The notes under the pieces: generated by a model
The model's database searches: none
What the model saw: the letters and a program-made list of their open reading frames with translations, nothing else
What the model was told of the DNA's origin: nothing
Shown: piece after piece, positions 1-8,655 of the stretch
Numbering within the stretch: the stretch's first letter is position 1
How the letters are laid out: each line of letters starts with the position of its first letter
Translations under genes and position numbers: made by a program
DNA from: an uncultured Pelagibacteraceae bacterium
GTDB lineage: Bacteria > Pseudomonadota > Alphaproteobacteria > Pelagibacterales > Pelagibacteraceae
DNA length: 64,000 nucleotides
Direction of reading: 5' to 3'
Assembly: GCA_902577525.1 (NCBI GenBank)
Contig: CACGZG010000003.1
Location: 55,554 to 119,553, forward strand

Positions 1-387
1 TTAAAGAAACATAAAGAAGTCACTAAAGTCATATATTCAACAGAACATGAAAAGAAAATCGCTGATAGAGCTAAACAATATCTAAAAGGTGGAAATGGAC
101 CAATGATTGGTATTGAGCTCAAAGGTGGCATTGAGGGTGGAAAAAAATTTATTGAGTCTTTAAAAATGTTCTATCATGTAGCAAACATTGGTGATGCAAG
201 AAGTTTGGCTATTCATCCTGCCAGTACCACTCATAGTCAATTAAACGAAAAAGAGTTAGCAGCATCAGGTGTGACCCAAAGTTATGTTAGACTATGTATA
301 GGTATTGAACACATTGATGATATTATTGATGATTTAGATCAAGCTTTGAACAAATCATCTAAAGGAAATTTGAAAGCTGTTAGTTAA
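1..387 (+). CDS. metY: O-acetylhomoserine sulfhydrylase, C-terminal part (5' end outside window)
   Basis: The frame is open from base 1 to the TAA at 385-387, so the ORF-track ATG at 103 is an internal Met and not the start. About 128 residues of a Cys/Met-metabolism PLP enzyme are visible. The end carries the family's substrate-carboxylate region (SLAIHPASTTHSQL) and the closing motif IGIEHIDDIIDDLDQAL, typical of MetY, which makes homocysteine from O-acetylhomoserine and sulfide. The PLP lysine lies upstream of the window. MetZ (O-succinylhomoserine sulfhydrylase) is the main alternative. The last 8 bases overlap the convergent ctaA gene. Any SAM-responsive riboswitch would be upstream and cannot be judged here. 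Confidence 0.9.
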   Translation, partial: LKKHKEVTKVIYSTEHEKKIADRAKQYLKGGNGPMIGIELKGGIEGGKKFIESLKMFYHVANIGDARSLAIHPASTTHSQLNEKELAASGVTQSYVRLCIGIEHIDDIIDDLDQALNKSSKGNLKAVS

Positions 388-1396
388 ATTTTGTGTTTAA
401 ATAAAAAAAATAAACACTTGAACTAACTAAAAAAATTGAACTTATTTGGTGCATAGATGCAATATAAATCTGTGCACCATATAATACTGTGAAAATACCT
501 AATATAATTTGAAGAATTATAAATATACCCAAATAGTTAATAGATTTATATAAATCATACATCTTGTTTCTATAAATTTTATAGAAAATCAAAATATAAA
601 AAATTCCTATCAAGTAGGCTAAATTACGATGTATAAATTGTACTAAAGATGGATCACTTAGAGCTCCAACTTTAAATAGATTACTAATATCATTATCATT
701 AGGGAAATAAGAATTACCCATTAGAGGCCATGAATTATAGATTTTACCAGCATCCATACCAGAAACGAAAGCACCAATCAAAATTTGCAAAAAAATTAAA
801 ATTAAAAAAAATAAAGGAATAAATATGTTTAGTTTGTTTGTTACTTTTTTTGATATGTTAATCTTTAAATAGTTCCAATATATCAAAGATAAAATAAAAA
901 ATGCCACAAGCAAATGTAAGGATAACCTAAAATGACTTACATCTACTCTATCAACTAACCCACTGCTAACCATATACCATCCAATGAAACCCTGAAAACA
1001 TATGAGAAAAAAAATGAAATAAAAATTAAATATTTTAGTGAACTCTATTTTAAAAGAAAAATAAATTAGTGGTATCAAATATCCAAGACCAATCAATCTA
1101 CCAAGAAACCTATGAGCCCATTCCCACCAAAAAATAACTTTAAATTCACTTAAAGTCATATTGTAATTTTGTAATTTAAATTCAGGAATTTGTTTATAAA
1201 GATTAAAATAAACAAGCCAATCATTCTGGTTAATAGGCGGAAAAAAACCAGAAAATAACTCCCACTCAGTAATTGAAAGACCTGAATCAGTTAATCTTGT
1301 TAAACCACCAACTATAATCATAAAAGAAATAATCCAAAACATAAAGATTAACCAAATCGATAGCTGATTATTTATTTTTGTATTTATTGTGTACAT
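380..1396 (-). CDS. ctaA: Heme A synthase (COX15/CtaA)
   Basis: A 338-residue polytopic membrane protein that oxidises the methyl group of heme O to give heme A for aa3-type cytochrome oxidase. The N-terminal block (IVGGLTRLTDSGLSITEW) is the Cox15 signature. It is followed by a heme-ligand histidine in WWEWAHRFLGRLIG, a second in HFRLSLHLLVAF, and later FIHRNLAYLIG and SMHQISSIF. These fit the eight-helix, four-histidine architecture of the type without the loop cysteine pair. It converges on metY with an 8-base overlap and is divergent from the chorismate mutase gene, with 43 bases between starts. Confidence 0.93.
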   Translation of the reverse strand: MYTINTKINNQLSIWLIFMFWIISFMIIVGGLTRLTDSGLSITEWELFSGFFPPINQNDWLVYFNLYKQIPEFKLQNYNMTLSEFKVIFWWEWAHRFLGRLIGLGYLIPLIYFSFKIEFTKIFNFYFIFFLICFQGFIGWYMVSSGLVDRVDVSHFRLSLHLLVAFFILSLIYWNYLKINISKKVTNKLNIFIPLFFLILIFLQILIGAFVSGMDAGKIYNSWPLMGNSYFPNDNDISNLFKVGALSDPSLVQFIHRNLAYLIGIFYILIFYKIYRNKMYDLYKSINYLGIFIILQIILGIFTVLYGAQIYIASMHQISSIFLVSSSVYFFYLNTKFN

Positions 1397-1413
1397 GTAG
1401 GGATAAATATAAT
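1387..1413 (+). promoter_or_regulatory. Candidate sigma70 promoter for the chorismate mutase gene
   Basis: TTGTGT, a 15-base spacer, then a consensus TATAAT at 1408-1413. The predicted transcript would start near 1420, about 20 bases before the ATG at 1440. The -35 lies inside the 5' end of ctaA. An imperfect inverted repeat (1401-1429, GGATAA...TTATCC) covers the -10 and puts a similar AT box on the other strand for ctaA. Called by eye in AT-rich DNA. Confidence 0.4.
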
Positions 1414-1439
1414 AATTTTTATATTATCCAAATATATAA

Positions 1440-1730
1440 ATGTCGCCTTCAAAAAGAAAAAAACTTGATAAAATCAGATCAAAGCTAGATAGATTAGACA
1501 ATTCACTGATAAAAATTATTAAGAAAAGAACAAATCTTGTAAATCAAGTTCTAAAATTAAAAGATAAAAAAAAAGAAATTATTGACAATAAAAGAATTAA
1601 AATAATTTTGAAGAATATAAGAAAAAAATCAATTTCAAATAAAATAGATCCAAAAATTACTAATCGTATATGGAAAAATATGATTTGGTCGTATATTGAC
1701 TACGAAAAAAGAAATTTTAAAAAAAAATAA
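1440..1730 (+). CDS. aroQ: Chorismate mutase, AroQ class
   Basis: A 96-residue all-helical protein matching the stand-alone AroQ chorismate mutase fold (chorismate to prephenate, first step to Phe and Tyr). Visible features are the N-terminal Arg helix (KIRSKLDRLDNSLIKIIKKR), the Lys of the following helix (QVLKLKDKKK), and a D-x-x-R-like segment (DNKRIKIILKNIRKK). It is unusually Lys-rich, as expected from the base composition. Its stop codon abuts the stop of convergent rpmG with no gap. Size and helix pattern support the call; catalytic residues were placed by eye only. Confidence 0.75.
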   Translation: MSPSKRKKLDKIRSKLDRLDNSLIKIIKKRTNLVNQVLKLKDKKKEIIDNKRIKIILKNIRKKSISNKIDPKITNRIWKNMIWSYIDYEKRNFKKK

Positions 1731-1922
1731 TTATTTACTATGAGGTGGAAGTTTTTTTTCAATAAAAACCTCGTGTTTTCTAGTAGATGGATTGTATTTT
1801 TTAGCTTTTAATTTGATCTTGGCCTTTTCACCACCAGCAGGTTTTTTTACGTAATAGAAGAAAGAGCTGTCAGGTTTTTCCTCGGGAACTAATCTAACTT
1901 TAATATGCGTTTTTTTTGCCAT
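1731..1922 (-). CDS. rpmG: 50S ribosomal protein L33 (bL33)
   Basis: 63 residues starting MAKKTHIKVRLVPE, with the bL33 core TxxFYYVKKP and KAKKYNPSTRKHEVFIEKK. No CxxC zinc pairs are present, so it is the zinc-independent form. Slightly longer than many bL33 proteins (about 50-55 residues) because of an insert before the FYYV segment, a form I associate with alphaproteobacteria. Last gene of the minus-strand run from the cytochrome bc1 chaperone; only one base separates it from the merR-like gene upstream. Confidence 0.9.
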   Translation of the reverse strand: MAKKTHIKVRLVPEEKPDSSFFYYVKKPAGGEKAKIKLKAKKYNPSTRKHEVFIEKKLPPHSK

Positions 1923-1923
1923 A

Positions 1924-2292
1924 TTATTTTTTTAAATCTTTTAACATTTTTGAAATTTTTTCTAATTTTATTTTTAAATTATTTGTTTTTATAGATTGAT
2001 TTATATTTTCGTCAACATTTAAAGTTTCTTTTTTATTTAAAATTTTTTTAACGCCATTTATAGTCATTCCTTGTTCTTTTAAAAGAAAATGAACTTTTTT
2101 TAATAATATAATATTTTTCTCATCGTAATATCTTCTATTTCCCGATAATATTATTGGTTTAATTTGTTTAAACTCTTTTTCCCAATAACGTATAGTATGC
2201 GTTGGAAGTGAATGACCTTTCCTTGATTTAAGACGAAGTAATTTTACAACTTCACCTATTGTCTTATAAGCATTTAACGATTTAATTATCAT
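1924..2292 (-). CDS. MerR-family transcriptional regulator
   Basis: 122 residues. An N-terminal MerR winged helix-turn-helix is clear: KTIGEVVKLL, then HTIRYWEKEFKQIKP, then NRRYYDEKNIILLKKVHFLLKEQGMTINGVKKIL. The rest is a short coiled tail with no metal-binding cysteines, so it is not a metal-sensing MerR. Its position directly after ihfA matches the conserved alphaproteobacterial plsX-(fabH)-ihfA-merR block, where the regulator has no firmly assigned target that I know of. It overlaps ihfA by 11 bases, implying translational coupling. Confidence 0.85.
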   Translation of the reverse strand: MIIKSLNAYKTIGEVVKLLRLKSRKGHSLPTHTIRYWEKEFKQIKPIILSGNRRYYDEKNIILLKKVHFLLKEQGMTINGVKKILNKKETLNVDENINQSIKTNNLKIKLEKISKMLKDLKK

Positions 2293-2581
2293 TTTTAAAA
2301 TTTACATATTTCTTAAAATCTTTTGATGGTTTAAATAAAACAACATTTCTTTTTGAAATGGTCTTTTTTTCCTTAGTTTTTGGATTTCTACCTATTCTTG
2401 ATTTTTTCAATCTTAATGAAAAAGTACCAAATTTTGAAATTTTAATTTTCCCTTCTTTAATTAAATTTTCAATTATCAAAGAAAAAAATTCTTCAATTAA
2501 GCTTTCAGATATTTGTTTTGAAAAACCAATCTGCATATATACTACATTAACTAAGTCTTTTTTAGTTAAATTAACTCTCAT
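2282..2581 (-). CDS. ihfA: Integration host factor alpha subunit (HU/IHF family)
   Basis: 99 residues of the HU/IHF DNA-bending family. It begins with LTKKDLVNVVYMQIGFSKQ and has the IHF-alpha beta-arm region FGTFSLRLKKSRIGRNPKTKEKK followed by SKRNVVLFKPSKDFKKYVN. IHF normally acts as an alpha/beta heterodimer in nucleoid structure and promoter control; no beta subunit is in this window. Three bases separate it from plsX upstream; the fabH gene that usually sits between plsX and ihfA is absent. Confidence 0.9.
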   Translation of the reverse strand: MRVNLTKKDLVNVVYMQIGFSKQISESLIEEFFSLIIENLIKEGKIKISKFGTFSLRLKKSRIGRNPKTKEKKTISKRNVVLFKPSKDFKKYVNFKNDN

Positions 2582-2584
2582 CTA

Positions 2585-3586
2585 TTAAATATTACTTTTT
2601 ATTTTTTCTATTAAATTACCTTTAATAATTCTATTACAAACATCTAAAGAATTTGAAAAACCAATATAATCCGTTCCACCATGACTTTTAACTACAGGTG
2701 AGTCAAGTCCAATAAATATTGCACCATTATATAATCTTGGATCTAATCTTTTTTTGAATTTTTTAAGATTTACAATATTCATTAATGATGAAATTTTTCC
2801 TAAAATAGAACCACTTAAAGCTTTTTTTAACTCATCAGTTATAAAACTTGCTGTACCTTCAGCTGTTTTTAAAGCAACATTTCCAGTAAATCCGTCTGAA
2901 ACAATTACATTTACATTTCCATTCATCAGTTCATTCCCCTCAATATATCCAACAAAATCAAAATTATCATTTTTTTTTTCATTCAATTTTTGAAAAGTAT
3001 TTTTTATAATTTCATTTCCTTTAAGCTCCTCAGATCCTATGTTTAATAAAGCAACACGTGGTATTTCATTTGGATAAAGAGATTTATATAATGAACTTCC
3101 CATAATTGAAAAGTCTACTAAGTTTTTTGTATCACAATCAATATTAGCTCCTAAATCTAAAACTACGCTCATTCCCTTTTTGTTTGGCCATAGTGCTGAT
3201 AAAGCTGGTTTATCTATATTTTCAATCATTTTTAAATTTAATTTTGCTATAACAAGAAGTGCACCAGTATTACCAGCTGAAATAACTATATCTGCTTCCT
3301 TTTTTTTCACACTGTCAATAGATAACCACATACTAGTATCTTTACCACGTTTAGCAGCCTCGAGAGGACTATCTGTACTTTCAACTTTTTTTTTTGTGTC
3401 TATAATTTCATAAAAATTTTTGTTTAGTCGGTTTCCGAGATAATTTTGAATTTTTTCTTTATCTCCAAATATTTTATAGTAATTTTCTTTATTATTTTTA
3501 TTGTTATGAATTATTCCATCAATAATCTTATTTGGTGAATTATCACCACCCATTGCATCAACTGCAATTTTAATGAGATCTTTCAT
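2585..3586 (-). CDS. plsX: Phosphate acyltransferase PlsX
   Basis: 333 residues, full length. PlsX converts acyl-ACP and phosphate to acyl-phosphate for PlsY. The N-terminus has IAVDAMGGDNSP, followed by the middle motif SAGNTGALLVIAKL, the conserved VVLDLGANIDC, and the C-terminal DGFTGNVALKTAEG and VKSHGGTDYIGF. The acyl-phosphate partner plsY is also in this window (43278-43856) but far away. It lies between rpmF and ihfA with small gaps, likely one transcript. Confidence 0.95.
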   Translation of the reverse strand: MKDLIKIAVDAMGGDNSPNKIIDGIIHNNKNNKENYYKIFGDKEKIQNYLGNRLNKNFYEIIDTKKKVESTDSPLEAAKRGKDTSMWLSIDSVKKKEADIVISAGNTGALLVIAKLNLKMIENIDKPALSALWPNKKGMSVVLDLGANIDCDTKNLVDFSIMGSSLYKSLYPNEIPRVALLNIGSEELKGNEIIKNTFQKLNEKKNDNFDFVGYIEGNELMNGNVNVIVSDGFTGNVALKTAEGTASFITDELKKALSGSILGKISSLMNIVNLKKFKKRLDPRLYNGAIFIGLDSPVVKSHGGTDYIGFSNSLDVCNRIIKGNLIEKIKSNI

Positions 3587-3599
3587 TGCTAGATCAATA

Positions 3600-3782
3600 T
3601 TATTCTTTAGGGTCTATAACTTGTCTTCCCTTGTACATACCAGTCTTTAAATCTAAGTGATGAGAAAGTCGATATTCACCAGACTTTTTATCCTCAATTA
3701 CATTCTTAGATGAAAATTTCATATTTTGAGCTCTTCTCATACCAGTTCTGGAAGGTGTTTGTTTTCGTTTAGGTACAGCCAT
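3600..3782 (-). CDS. rpmF: 50S ribosomal protein L32 (bL32)
   Basis: 60 residues beginning [20 protein letters not shown], the bL32 signature, then CPxC-less [21 protein letters not shown]. Zinc cysteines are absent, the usual alphaproteobacterial state. It sits directly upstream of plsX, as in many proteobacteria where yceD-rpmF-plsX-fabH is conserved; here yceD is missing. It starts two bases after the chaperone gene's stop. Confidence 0.93.
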   Translation of the reverse strand: MAVPKRKQTPSRTGMRRAQNMKFSSKNVIEDKKSGEYRLSHHLDLKTGMYKGRQVIDPKE

Positions 3783-3784
3783 AA

Positions 3785-4252
3785 TTATGGATTACTTACA
3801 CTGTTTAAATAAGAATTCAAACTTTTTTTTTTTAATTTTTCCTTAAAATTATCAAAATAGTCAACTAAATAATCTATTTTTTTAAAATTATCTAAATAAA
3901 TTGAAATTTTATTTTCTTTTTCCGTTTTAGATAAATTTTCCCAAAAATGAATATCAGAAACTATTGAATGAAATAGATTTATATAATCTTTCATTTTTTT
4001 ATTAATTGATTGATCCCCGTAACCAATTTCTCTTATACTAAGTTCTAATTGTCTAAAATTAAAATCATAAATTTCTTGCAATTGCTTAGAATTATCGTTG
4101 TTTTTAAATACTTTTAGAAAAAAAGCAAAATGTATTAAAAAAAAAATAAGTCTATCTGAAAAAGTGTCTTGTTTGATTATTTCTTTATATAAATTTTTAT
4201 TTGTGGTTAATTTAATAAAATTATTGTAAAGATCTATGTAATTTTGGCTCAT
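3785..4252 (-). CDS. Ubiquinol-cytochrome c chaperone family protein
   Basis: 155 residues, mostly helical. The pattern [22 protein letters not shown], then [21 protein letters not shown], then [36 protein letters not shown] fits the CBP3/UQCC1-like family (Ubiq_cyt_C_chap), which helps assemble cytochrome b of complex III. Context supports this: in alphaproteobacteria the family sits between bamE and the yceD/plsX block, exactly as here. The start codon (CAT at 4250-4252) overlaps the divergent bamE ATG by two bases. Sequence similarity is weak by eye, so synteny carries part of the call. Confidence 0.75.
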   Translation of the reverse strand: MSQNYIDLYNNFIKLTTNKNLYKEIIKQDTFSDRLIFFLIHFAFFLKVFKNNDNSKQLQEIYDFNFRQLELSIREIGYGDQSINKKMKDYINLFHSIVSDIHFWENLSKTEKENKISIYLDNFKKIDYLVDYFDNFKEKLKKKSLNSYLNSVSNP

Positions 4253-4715
4253 GAAAATTTATTTATTAATTATCTCTATATTATTATTTAACACAAGTTG
4301 TTCTATAGATAATGTGGTTAAACATCACGGTATTCCTTTCTTAGAAAAAAAACAAAAAAAAATAATTATACTAAATTCAAATAAAAATGATGTAGAATTA
4401 ATATTAGGCCCTCCCTCTACCGAAAGTTCATTTGACAAAGATGTTTGGATATACATAGAAAGGAAAACAACAGTTAGTAAACTGAGATCTTTAGGACAAA
4501 AAAAGCTTTTGACCAACAATGTACTTGTTTTAGAATTTGATAAAAAGGGCATCTTAGTCCAAAAAAAATTCTATGACAAAAATGAGATGAATAATATAAA
4601 AATTTCAAAAAAAGAAACATCAGTTCTTAATAAAAAAGATACATTTATAAAAAATATACTTATAGGTTTAAGACAAAAAATAAATGATCCGCTTGGTCAA
4701 AGACAAGCAAAATAA
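4251..4715 (+). CDS. bamE: Outer membrane assembly lipoprotein BamE (SmpA/OmlA)
   Basis: 154 residues. A short lipoprotein signal peptide ends at the lipobox LFNTSC (Cys17). The BamE domain follows: G..F....... then KIIILNSNKNDVELILGPPSTES (the helix-turn and GxP element), DVWIYIERKT, and VLVLEFDKKGILVQKKFYD. BamE is an accessory of the BAM complex that inserts outer membrane beta-barrels. The ATG overlaps the divergent chaperone start codon. Downstream it converges on hppA with a 10-base gap. Confidence 0.9.
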   Translation: MKIYLLIISILLFNTSCSIDNVVKHHGIPFLEKKQKKIIILNSNKNDVELILGPPSTESSFDKDVWIYIERKTTVSKLRSLGQKKLLTNNVLVLEFDKKGILVQKKFYDKNEMNNIKISKKETSVLNKKDTFIKNILIGLRQKINDPLGQRQAK

Positions 4716-4725
4716 AAAAAATTAA

Positions 4726-6831
4726 TTAACCTGCAATCACTGCCAATAATAATAACGCAACAATATTCGTTATTTTTATCATTGGATTTACAGCTGGACC
4801 AGCTGTGTCTTTATAAGGATCACCAACGGTATCACCTGTAACAGCTGCTTTGTGGGCTTCAGAACCTTTTCCTCCATGATTACCATCTTCAATATATTTC
4901 TTAGCATTATCCCAGGCTCCACCTCCAGCAGTCATAGAAACAGCTACAAATAAACCTGTGATAATAACACCTAACAACATTGCACCAACTGATGCTAAAG
5001 CTGCAACCTGACCTCCAATGGCATAAATTATCAAATATAATACAATTGGTGATAAAACAGGTAGTAAAGATGGAATAATCATCTCTTTAATTGCTGCTAC
5101 AGTTAATAAGTCAACTAATTTAGCGTAATCAGGTTTTTGTTTTCTTTTCATTATGCCTGGAAATTTTTTAAACTGTCTTCTAACTTCAATCACTACTGCT
5201 CCACCAGCTCTTCCAACAGCTTGCATGCCCATTGAACCAAATAAATATGGAAGCATACCACCAATCAAAAGACCAACTACAACGTATGGATTAGATAAAT
5301 CAAAAGTTACTACTATACCTTCTAATTTTGAACCAGCTACTTTAGAAAAATGCTTGATATCCTCAGTATAAGCAGCAAAAAGAACTAAAGCTCCCAAACC
5401 AGCTGATCCAATTGCATAACCTTTTGTAACTGCTTTAGTTGTGTTTCCTACGGCATCTAATGCATCTGTAGTTTTTCTCACGTTATTAGGTAATTTAGAC
5501 ATTTCAGCAATACCACCAGCATTATCAGTCACAGGACCGTAGGCATCAAGTGCAACAACCATTCCAGCTAAAGCAAGCATTGTTGTTACAGCAATAGCGA
5601 TTCCGTATAAACCTGCAATTTGATTAGTCAATAAAATACCAGCTACGATTATTAAAGCTGGTATCGCTGTTGCTTCCAAAGAAATAGCTAGACCCTGTAT
5701 CACATTTGTTCCATGACCAGTAGTTGAAGAACTAGCAACACTTCTAACTGGTCTATAATTTGTGCCTGTATAATATTCAGTAACCCAAATTAACAATCCT
5801 GTAATAATTAAACCAATTACACCACAATAATATAAATCCATTCCAGAAAATGATTTGTTGTTTAAGTCATATGTATTTTCTAAACCTAAAACAAAATCAG
5901 TTACAGGATATAGAATAATTAAAGAAGCTAAGGCAGAAACTACAAAGCCTTTATACAATGCACCCATTACATTTTTACTTTTGCCAAGTTTTACAAAAAA
6001 AGTTCCAATTATCGATGTAAGTATACAGGCACCTCCAATTGTTAGAGGATAAATCATCATAGACATATCACCAGGAAAGAAAATTGATGATAAAACCATT
6101 GTAGCAACTATTGTTACAGCATAAGTCTCAAATAAGTCAGCAGCCATACCTGCACAATCACCAACGTTATCACCTACGTTATCAGCAATTACAGCAGGAT
6201 TTCTCGGATCATCTTCTGGTATTCCAGCTTCAACTTTTCCAACTAAATCTGCCCCAACATCAGCTCCTTTAGTAAAAATTCCTCCACCAAGTCTTGCAAA
6301 AATTGAAATTAAAGAAGCACCAAACCCCAAAGCTACAAGAGCATTAACAATTTCTCTTTCATCAATATTAAATTTTAATAATAAATAATAATAAACAGCA
6401 ATTGCTAAAAGAGCTAAACCCGCAACAAGCATGCCAGTCACAGCACCGGACTTAAAAGCAACTGAGAGACCGCTTGCTAATCCTTTTCTAGACGCCTCTG
6501 CTGTCCTAACATTTGCTTGAACAGAAACCAACATTCCAACATAACCTGCTATACCAGATAATGCTGCACCAATTAAATAACCCAATCCAACAAGTGGACT
6601 AAATGCAACGCTAACAATAACCAACACAACAACACCAACAATTGCAATAGTTTTGTACTGTCTTGCCAAATAAGCTTTAGCACCAATTTGAATAGCAGAC
6701 GCAATATCTTGCATCTTAGAATTACCTGCACTTGAATTCAAAATATTTTTTCCTGTAAAATATCCATAAACGATTGATAAAAGTCCGGCAAAAATAGTAT
6801 ATAAAAGAATAGTTTCAATTGTAGTGTTCAT
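4726..6831 (-). CDS. hppA: K+-independent membrane-bound H+-translocating pyrophosphatase
   Basis: 701 residues with about 16 hydrophobic segments. It couples pyrophosphate hydrolysis to H+ pumping across the inner membrane. The substrate site is intact: [20 protein letters not shown], then [18 protein letters not shown], and near the C-terminus [12 protein letters not shown] and [20 protein letters not shown]. The ion-type motif reads GNTTKAVTK; Lys (not Ala) at that site, with Thr three residues later, marks the K+-independent H+ class. The gene is separated from thiL by 81 bases that carry a candidate promoter, so it is probably transcribed on its own. Confidence 0.97.
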   Translation of the reverse strand: MNTTIETILLYTIFAGLLSIVYGYFTGKNILNSSAGNSKMQDIASAIQIGAKAYLARQYKTIAIVGVVVLVIVSVAFSPLVGLGYLIGAALSGIAGYVGMLVSVQANVRTAEASRKGLASGLSVAFKSGAVTGMLVAGLALLAIAVYYYLLLKFNIDEREIVNALVALGFGASLISIFARLGGGIFTKGADVGADLVGKVEAGIPEDDPRNPAVIADNVGDNVGDCAGMAADLFETYAVTIVATMVLSSIFFPGDMSMMIYPLTIGGACILTSIIGTFFVKLGKSKNVMGALYKGFVVSALASLIILYPVTDFVLGLENTYDLNNKSFSGMDLYYCGVIGLIITGLLIWVTEYYTGTNYRPVRSVASSSTTGHGTNVIQGLAISLEATAIPALIIVAGILLTNQIAGLYGIAIAVTTMLALAGMVVALDAYGPVTDNAGGIAEMSKLPNNVRKTTDALDAVGNTTKAVTKGYAIGSAGLGALVLFAAYTEDIKHFSKVAGSKLEGIVVTFDLSNPYVVVGLLIGGMLPYLFGSMGMQAVGRAGGAVVIEVRRQFKKFPGIMKRKQKPDYAKLVDLLTVAAIKEMIIPSLLPVLSPIVLYLIIYAIGGQVAALASVGAMLLGVIITGLFVAVSMTAGGGAWDNAKKYIEDGNHGGKGSEAHKAAVTGDTVGDPYKDTAGPAVNPMIKITNIVALLLLAVIAG

Positions 6832-6874
6832 ATTAACTTTAATTATGTAGTTGGTTGTTAGTTTTAAAAGCCGG

Positions 6875-6902
6875 ACAATACAAAAAAAGCAATAAAACGC
6901 AA
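6875..6902 (-). promoter_or_regulatory. Candidate sigma70 promoter for hppA
   Basis: Read on the minus strand: TTGCGT (6902-6897), 16-base spacer, TATTGT (6880-6875). The leader would be about 35-40 bases. It lies in the 81-base gap between the thiL stop and the hppA ATG, the only sizeable gap in this minus-strand block. Called by eye. Confidence 0.35.
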
Positions 6903-6912
6903 CGATTAACTT

Positions 6913-7872
6913 CTAAAAACTGTGAAAATAACCTTTATTTTTAAGGGTAATATTCTTATTTTTTTCATCAATAATTTGTGATTTCTGAGAAACTGGACAA
7001 ATTTTTCCTATTTTTGAAACCTTGATACCTAAATCTTTAAAAGATTGAGCGATGATTCTAGATTTTGATCGAGAAGCTGTAAATAAGATCTGGTAATCGT
7101 CACCACGTGAAATACATGTTTGTTTTTTGATCTTCTTTAAATTGATTAACTTTTTTAAATTTTTTGAAACAGGAATATCTTTAAAGTATAATATATATGA
7201 CAATTTCTGTTTATTAATTAATTTTTCCAAATCAGCAATTAAACCATCAGATATATCTATTGATGTGTTTGCAAGTGATAATAATTTTTTTGATATGTTG
7301 GTATATATTTCAGGACAAAAATATTTTTTTTGAAAATAATTATTCAAAATTTTACTCAAGTTCAATTTTTTTTTTAAAATTTTTAATCCAATAAAACTAT
7401 CTCCTAAATTTCCAGTCACATAGATATCGTCATTAACCTTTGCTCGATTCCTTGATATTATTTTGTTTGAAAAACCAATAGTTGTTATCGTAAAACTTAA
7501 TTTTTTTGAAAATACAGTATCCCCACCAGATAAATAAATTGAATATTTTTTTTGTTCTTGGTTAAGAGAAGAAGAAATTTTCTTTAGATTATTTTTTGAA
7601 AAAGATTTTTTATTACCAGAAGCAGAAATAAAATAATATTTGGGATATACTCCCTTACATATTAAATCAGAAATAGAGGATCTGAGAATTTTTTTAATAA
7701 CTAGTCCTGGGTATCTAAAATCAATAAAATGAACACCCTCGATGTAAGTATCAATAGAAATTACTAATTTTTTTGATTTATCAAAAAAAACATCATCGTT
7801 CAAATCTAAGGAACTTTTGTTATAAGATGATAAATTAGAAAAATATTTTTTTATAAGTTCAAATTCATGCAT
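6913..7872 (-). CDS. thiL: Thiamine-monophosphate kinase
   Basis: 319 residues of the PurM/AIR-synthetase-like kinase family. ThiL phosphorylates thiamine phosphate to thiamine diphosphate. Visible motifs are the N-terminal DDVFFDKSKKLVISIDTYIEGVHF, the Mg-binding SDLICKGVYPKYYF, LSGGDTVFSKKLSFTITTIG, the glycine-rich YVTGNLGDSF and DISDGLIADLEKL, and the closing SRGDDYQILFT. It overlaps nusB by 8 bases, the standard alphaproteobacterial ribH-nusB-thiL order. No TPP riboswitch is visible before it, as expected for an internal operon gene. Confidence 0.95.
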   Translation of the reverse strand: MHEFELIKKYFSNLSSYNKSSLDLNDDVFFDKSKKLVISIDTYIEGVHFIDFRYPGLVIKKILRSSISDLICKGVYPKYYFISASGNKKSFSKNNLKKISSSLNQEQKKYSIYLSGGDTVFSKKLSFTITTIGFSNKIISRNRAKVNDDIYVTGNLGDSFIGLKILKKKLNLSKILNNYFQKKYFCPEIYTNISKKLLSLANTSIDISDGLIADLEKLINKQKLSYILYFKDIPVSKNLKKLINLKKIKKQTCISRGDDYQILFTASRSKSRIIAQSFKDLGIKVSKIGKICPVSQKSQIIDEKNKNITLKNKGYFHSF

Positions 7873-8269
7873 TATTTAATCTTATTTTCTTTGCAACATG
7901 GTCTAATAAAGCATTTAGATATTTTGTTTGTGAGTCACTCAAAAAAAAATTAGAAGCATCAAGATATTCTTTAATGATTATTCTTATTGAAAGATTCGGT
8001 TTATATAAAAGCTCATAAGTAGCTGATTTTAATATTATTTGAAATACTTTATCTAAATTTCTAAACTTTAATTCATTTCCTAAATTTTTATCCAATTCAT
8101 CAACTAATAAGTCGTTTCGCTCAATTGTTCCATTAACTATATCCTTTATAAACTTTTTAAATCTATGTTTGGGAAAATCAATTATTTCTTCTTCATTTAA
8201 AAGTTTCCCATATAATTTTTGAATAATTATTACTCTAGGATTATTTTTTGGACTATAGTAACTTTTCAT
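7865..8269 (-). CDS. nusB: Transcription antitermination factor NusB
   Basis: 134 residues, the short all-helical NusB fold. Recognisable segments are ARxxAxQxLY-like VIIIQKLYGKLLNEEEI, the middle VDELDKNLGNELKFRNLDKVFQIILKSATYELLY, and the terminal IIIKEYLDASNFF with KYLNALLDHVAKKIR. NusB binds boxA RNA with S10 in rRNA antitermination. It overlaps ribH upstream by 4 bases and thiL downstream by 8. Confidence 0.9.
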   Translation of the reverse strand: MKSYYSPKNNPRVIIIQKLYGKLLNEEEIIDFPKHRFKKFIKDIVNGTIERNDLLVDELDKNLGNELKFRNLDKVFQIILKSATYELLYKPNLSIRIIIKEYLDASNFFLSDSQTKYLNALLDHVAKKIRLNNA

Positions 8270-8655
8270 TTTTGTGACAAAACTGATATAATTGCATTTG
8301 CAGCTTCAGCACCCTTTTTTTTTCTGGCCTTTGCTTGCTTCATATTTAAACAAGTTAAAATTCCATTACCTATTGGTTTTTTTGTGTTTATAGATAAATT
8401 CATAATTGCGTCTGTAGAGGCTTTTGAAATAAAATCAAAATGAGGTGTTTTTCCCTTTATCACACAACCTAAAGCTATAAAGGCGTCAAATTTTTTTATA
8501 TTCTTTGAAATTGTGACTGGTATTTCAAAGACACCTGGGACATTGACTATTTTTACATTAGAATTTTTTGATATCTTTTTTAAAGCGCTTGATATTAAAC
8601 CTTTAGATATATCTCTATAATAATTTGCATTTACAATTAGAATTTTTTTTTTCAT
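8266..8655 (-). CDS. ribH: 6,7-dimethyl-8-ribityllumazine synthase
   Basis: 129 residues, slightly shorter than usual (about 150). It condenses the RibB product (dihydroxybutanone phosphate) with the RibD product. Motifs: VPGVFEIPVTISK (substrate loop), FIALGCVIKGKTPHFDFISK with the catalytic His, PIGNGILTCLNMKQAKAR, and KGAEAANAIISV at the C-terminus. It sits between ribBX and nusB with 4-base overlaps at both ends. Confidence 0.95.
   Translation of the reverse strand: MKKKILIVNANYYRDISKGLISSALKKISKNSNVKIVNVPGVFEIPVTISKNIKKFDAFIALGCVIKGKTPHFDFISKASTDAIMNLSINTKKPIGNGILTCLNMKQAKARKKKGAEAANAIISVLSQK

Noticed and set aside
103-387. 94-residue ORF starting at ATG 103
   Set aside because: The frame is open to base 1 and encodes MetY sequence upstream of that Met, so it is the 3' part of a longer gene.
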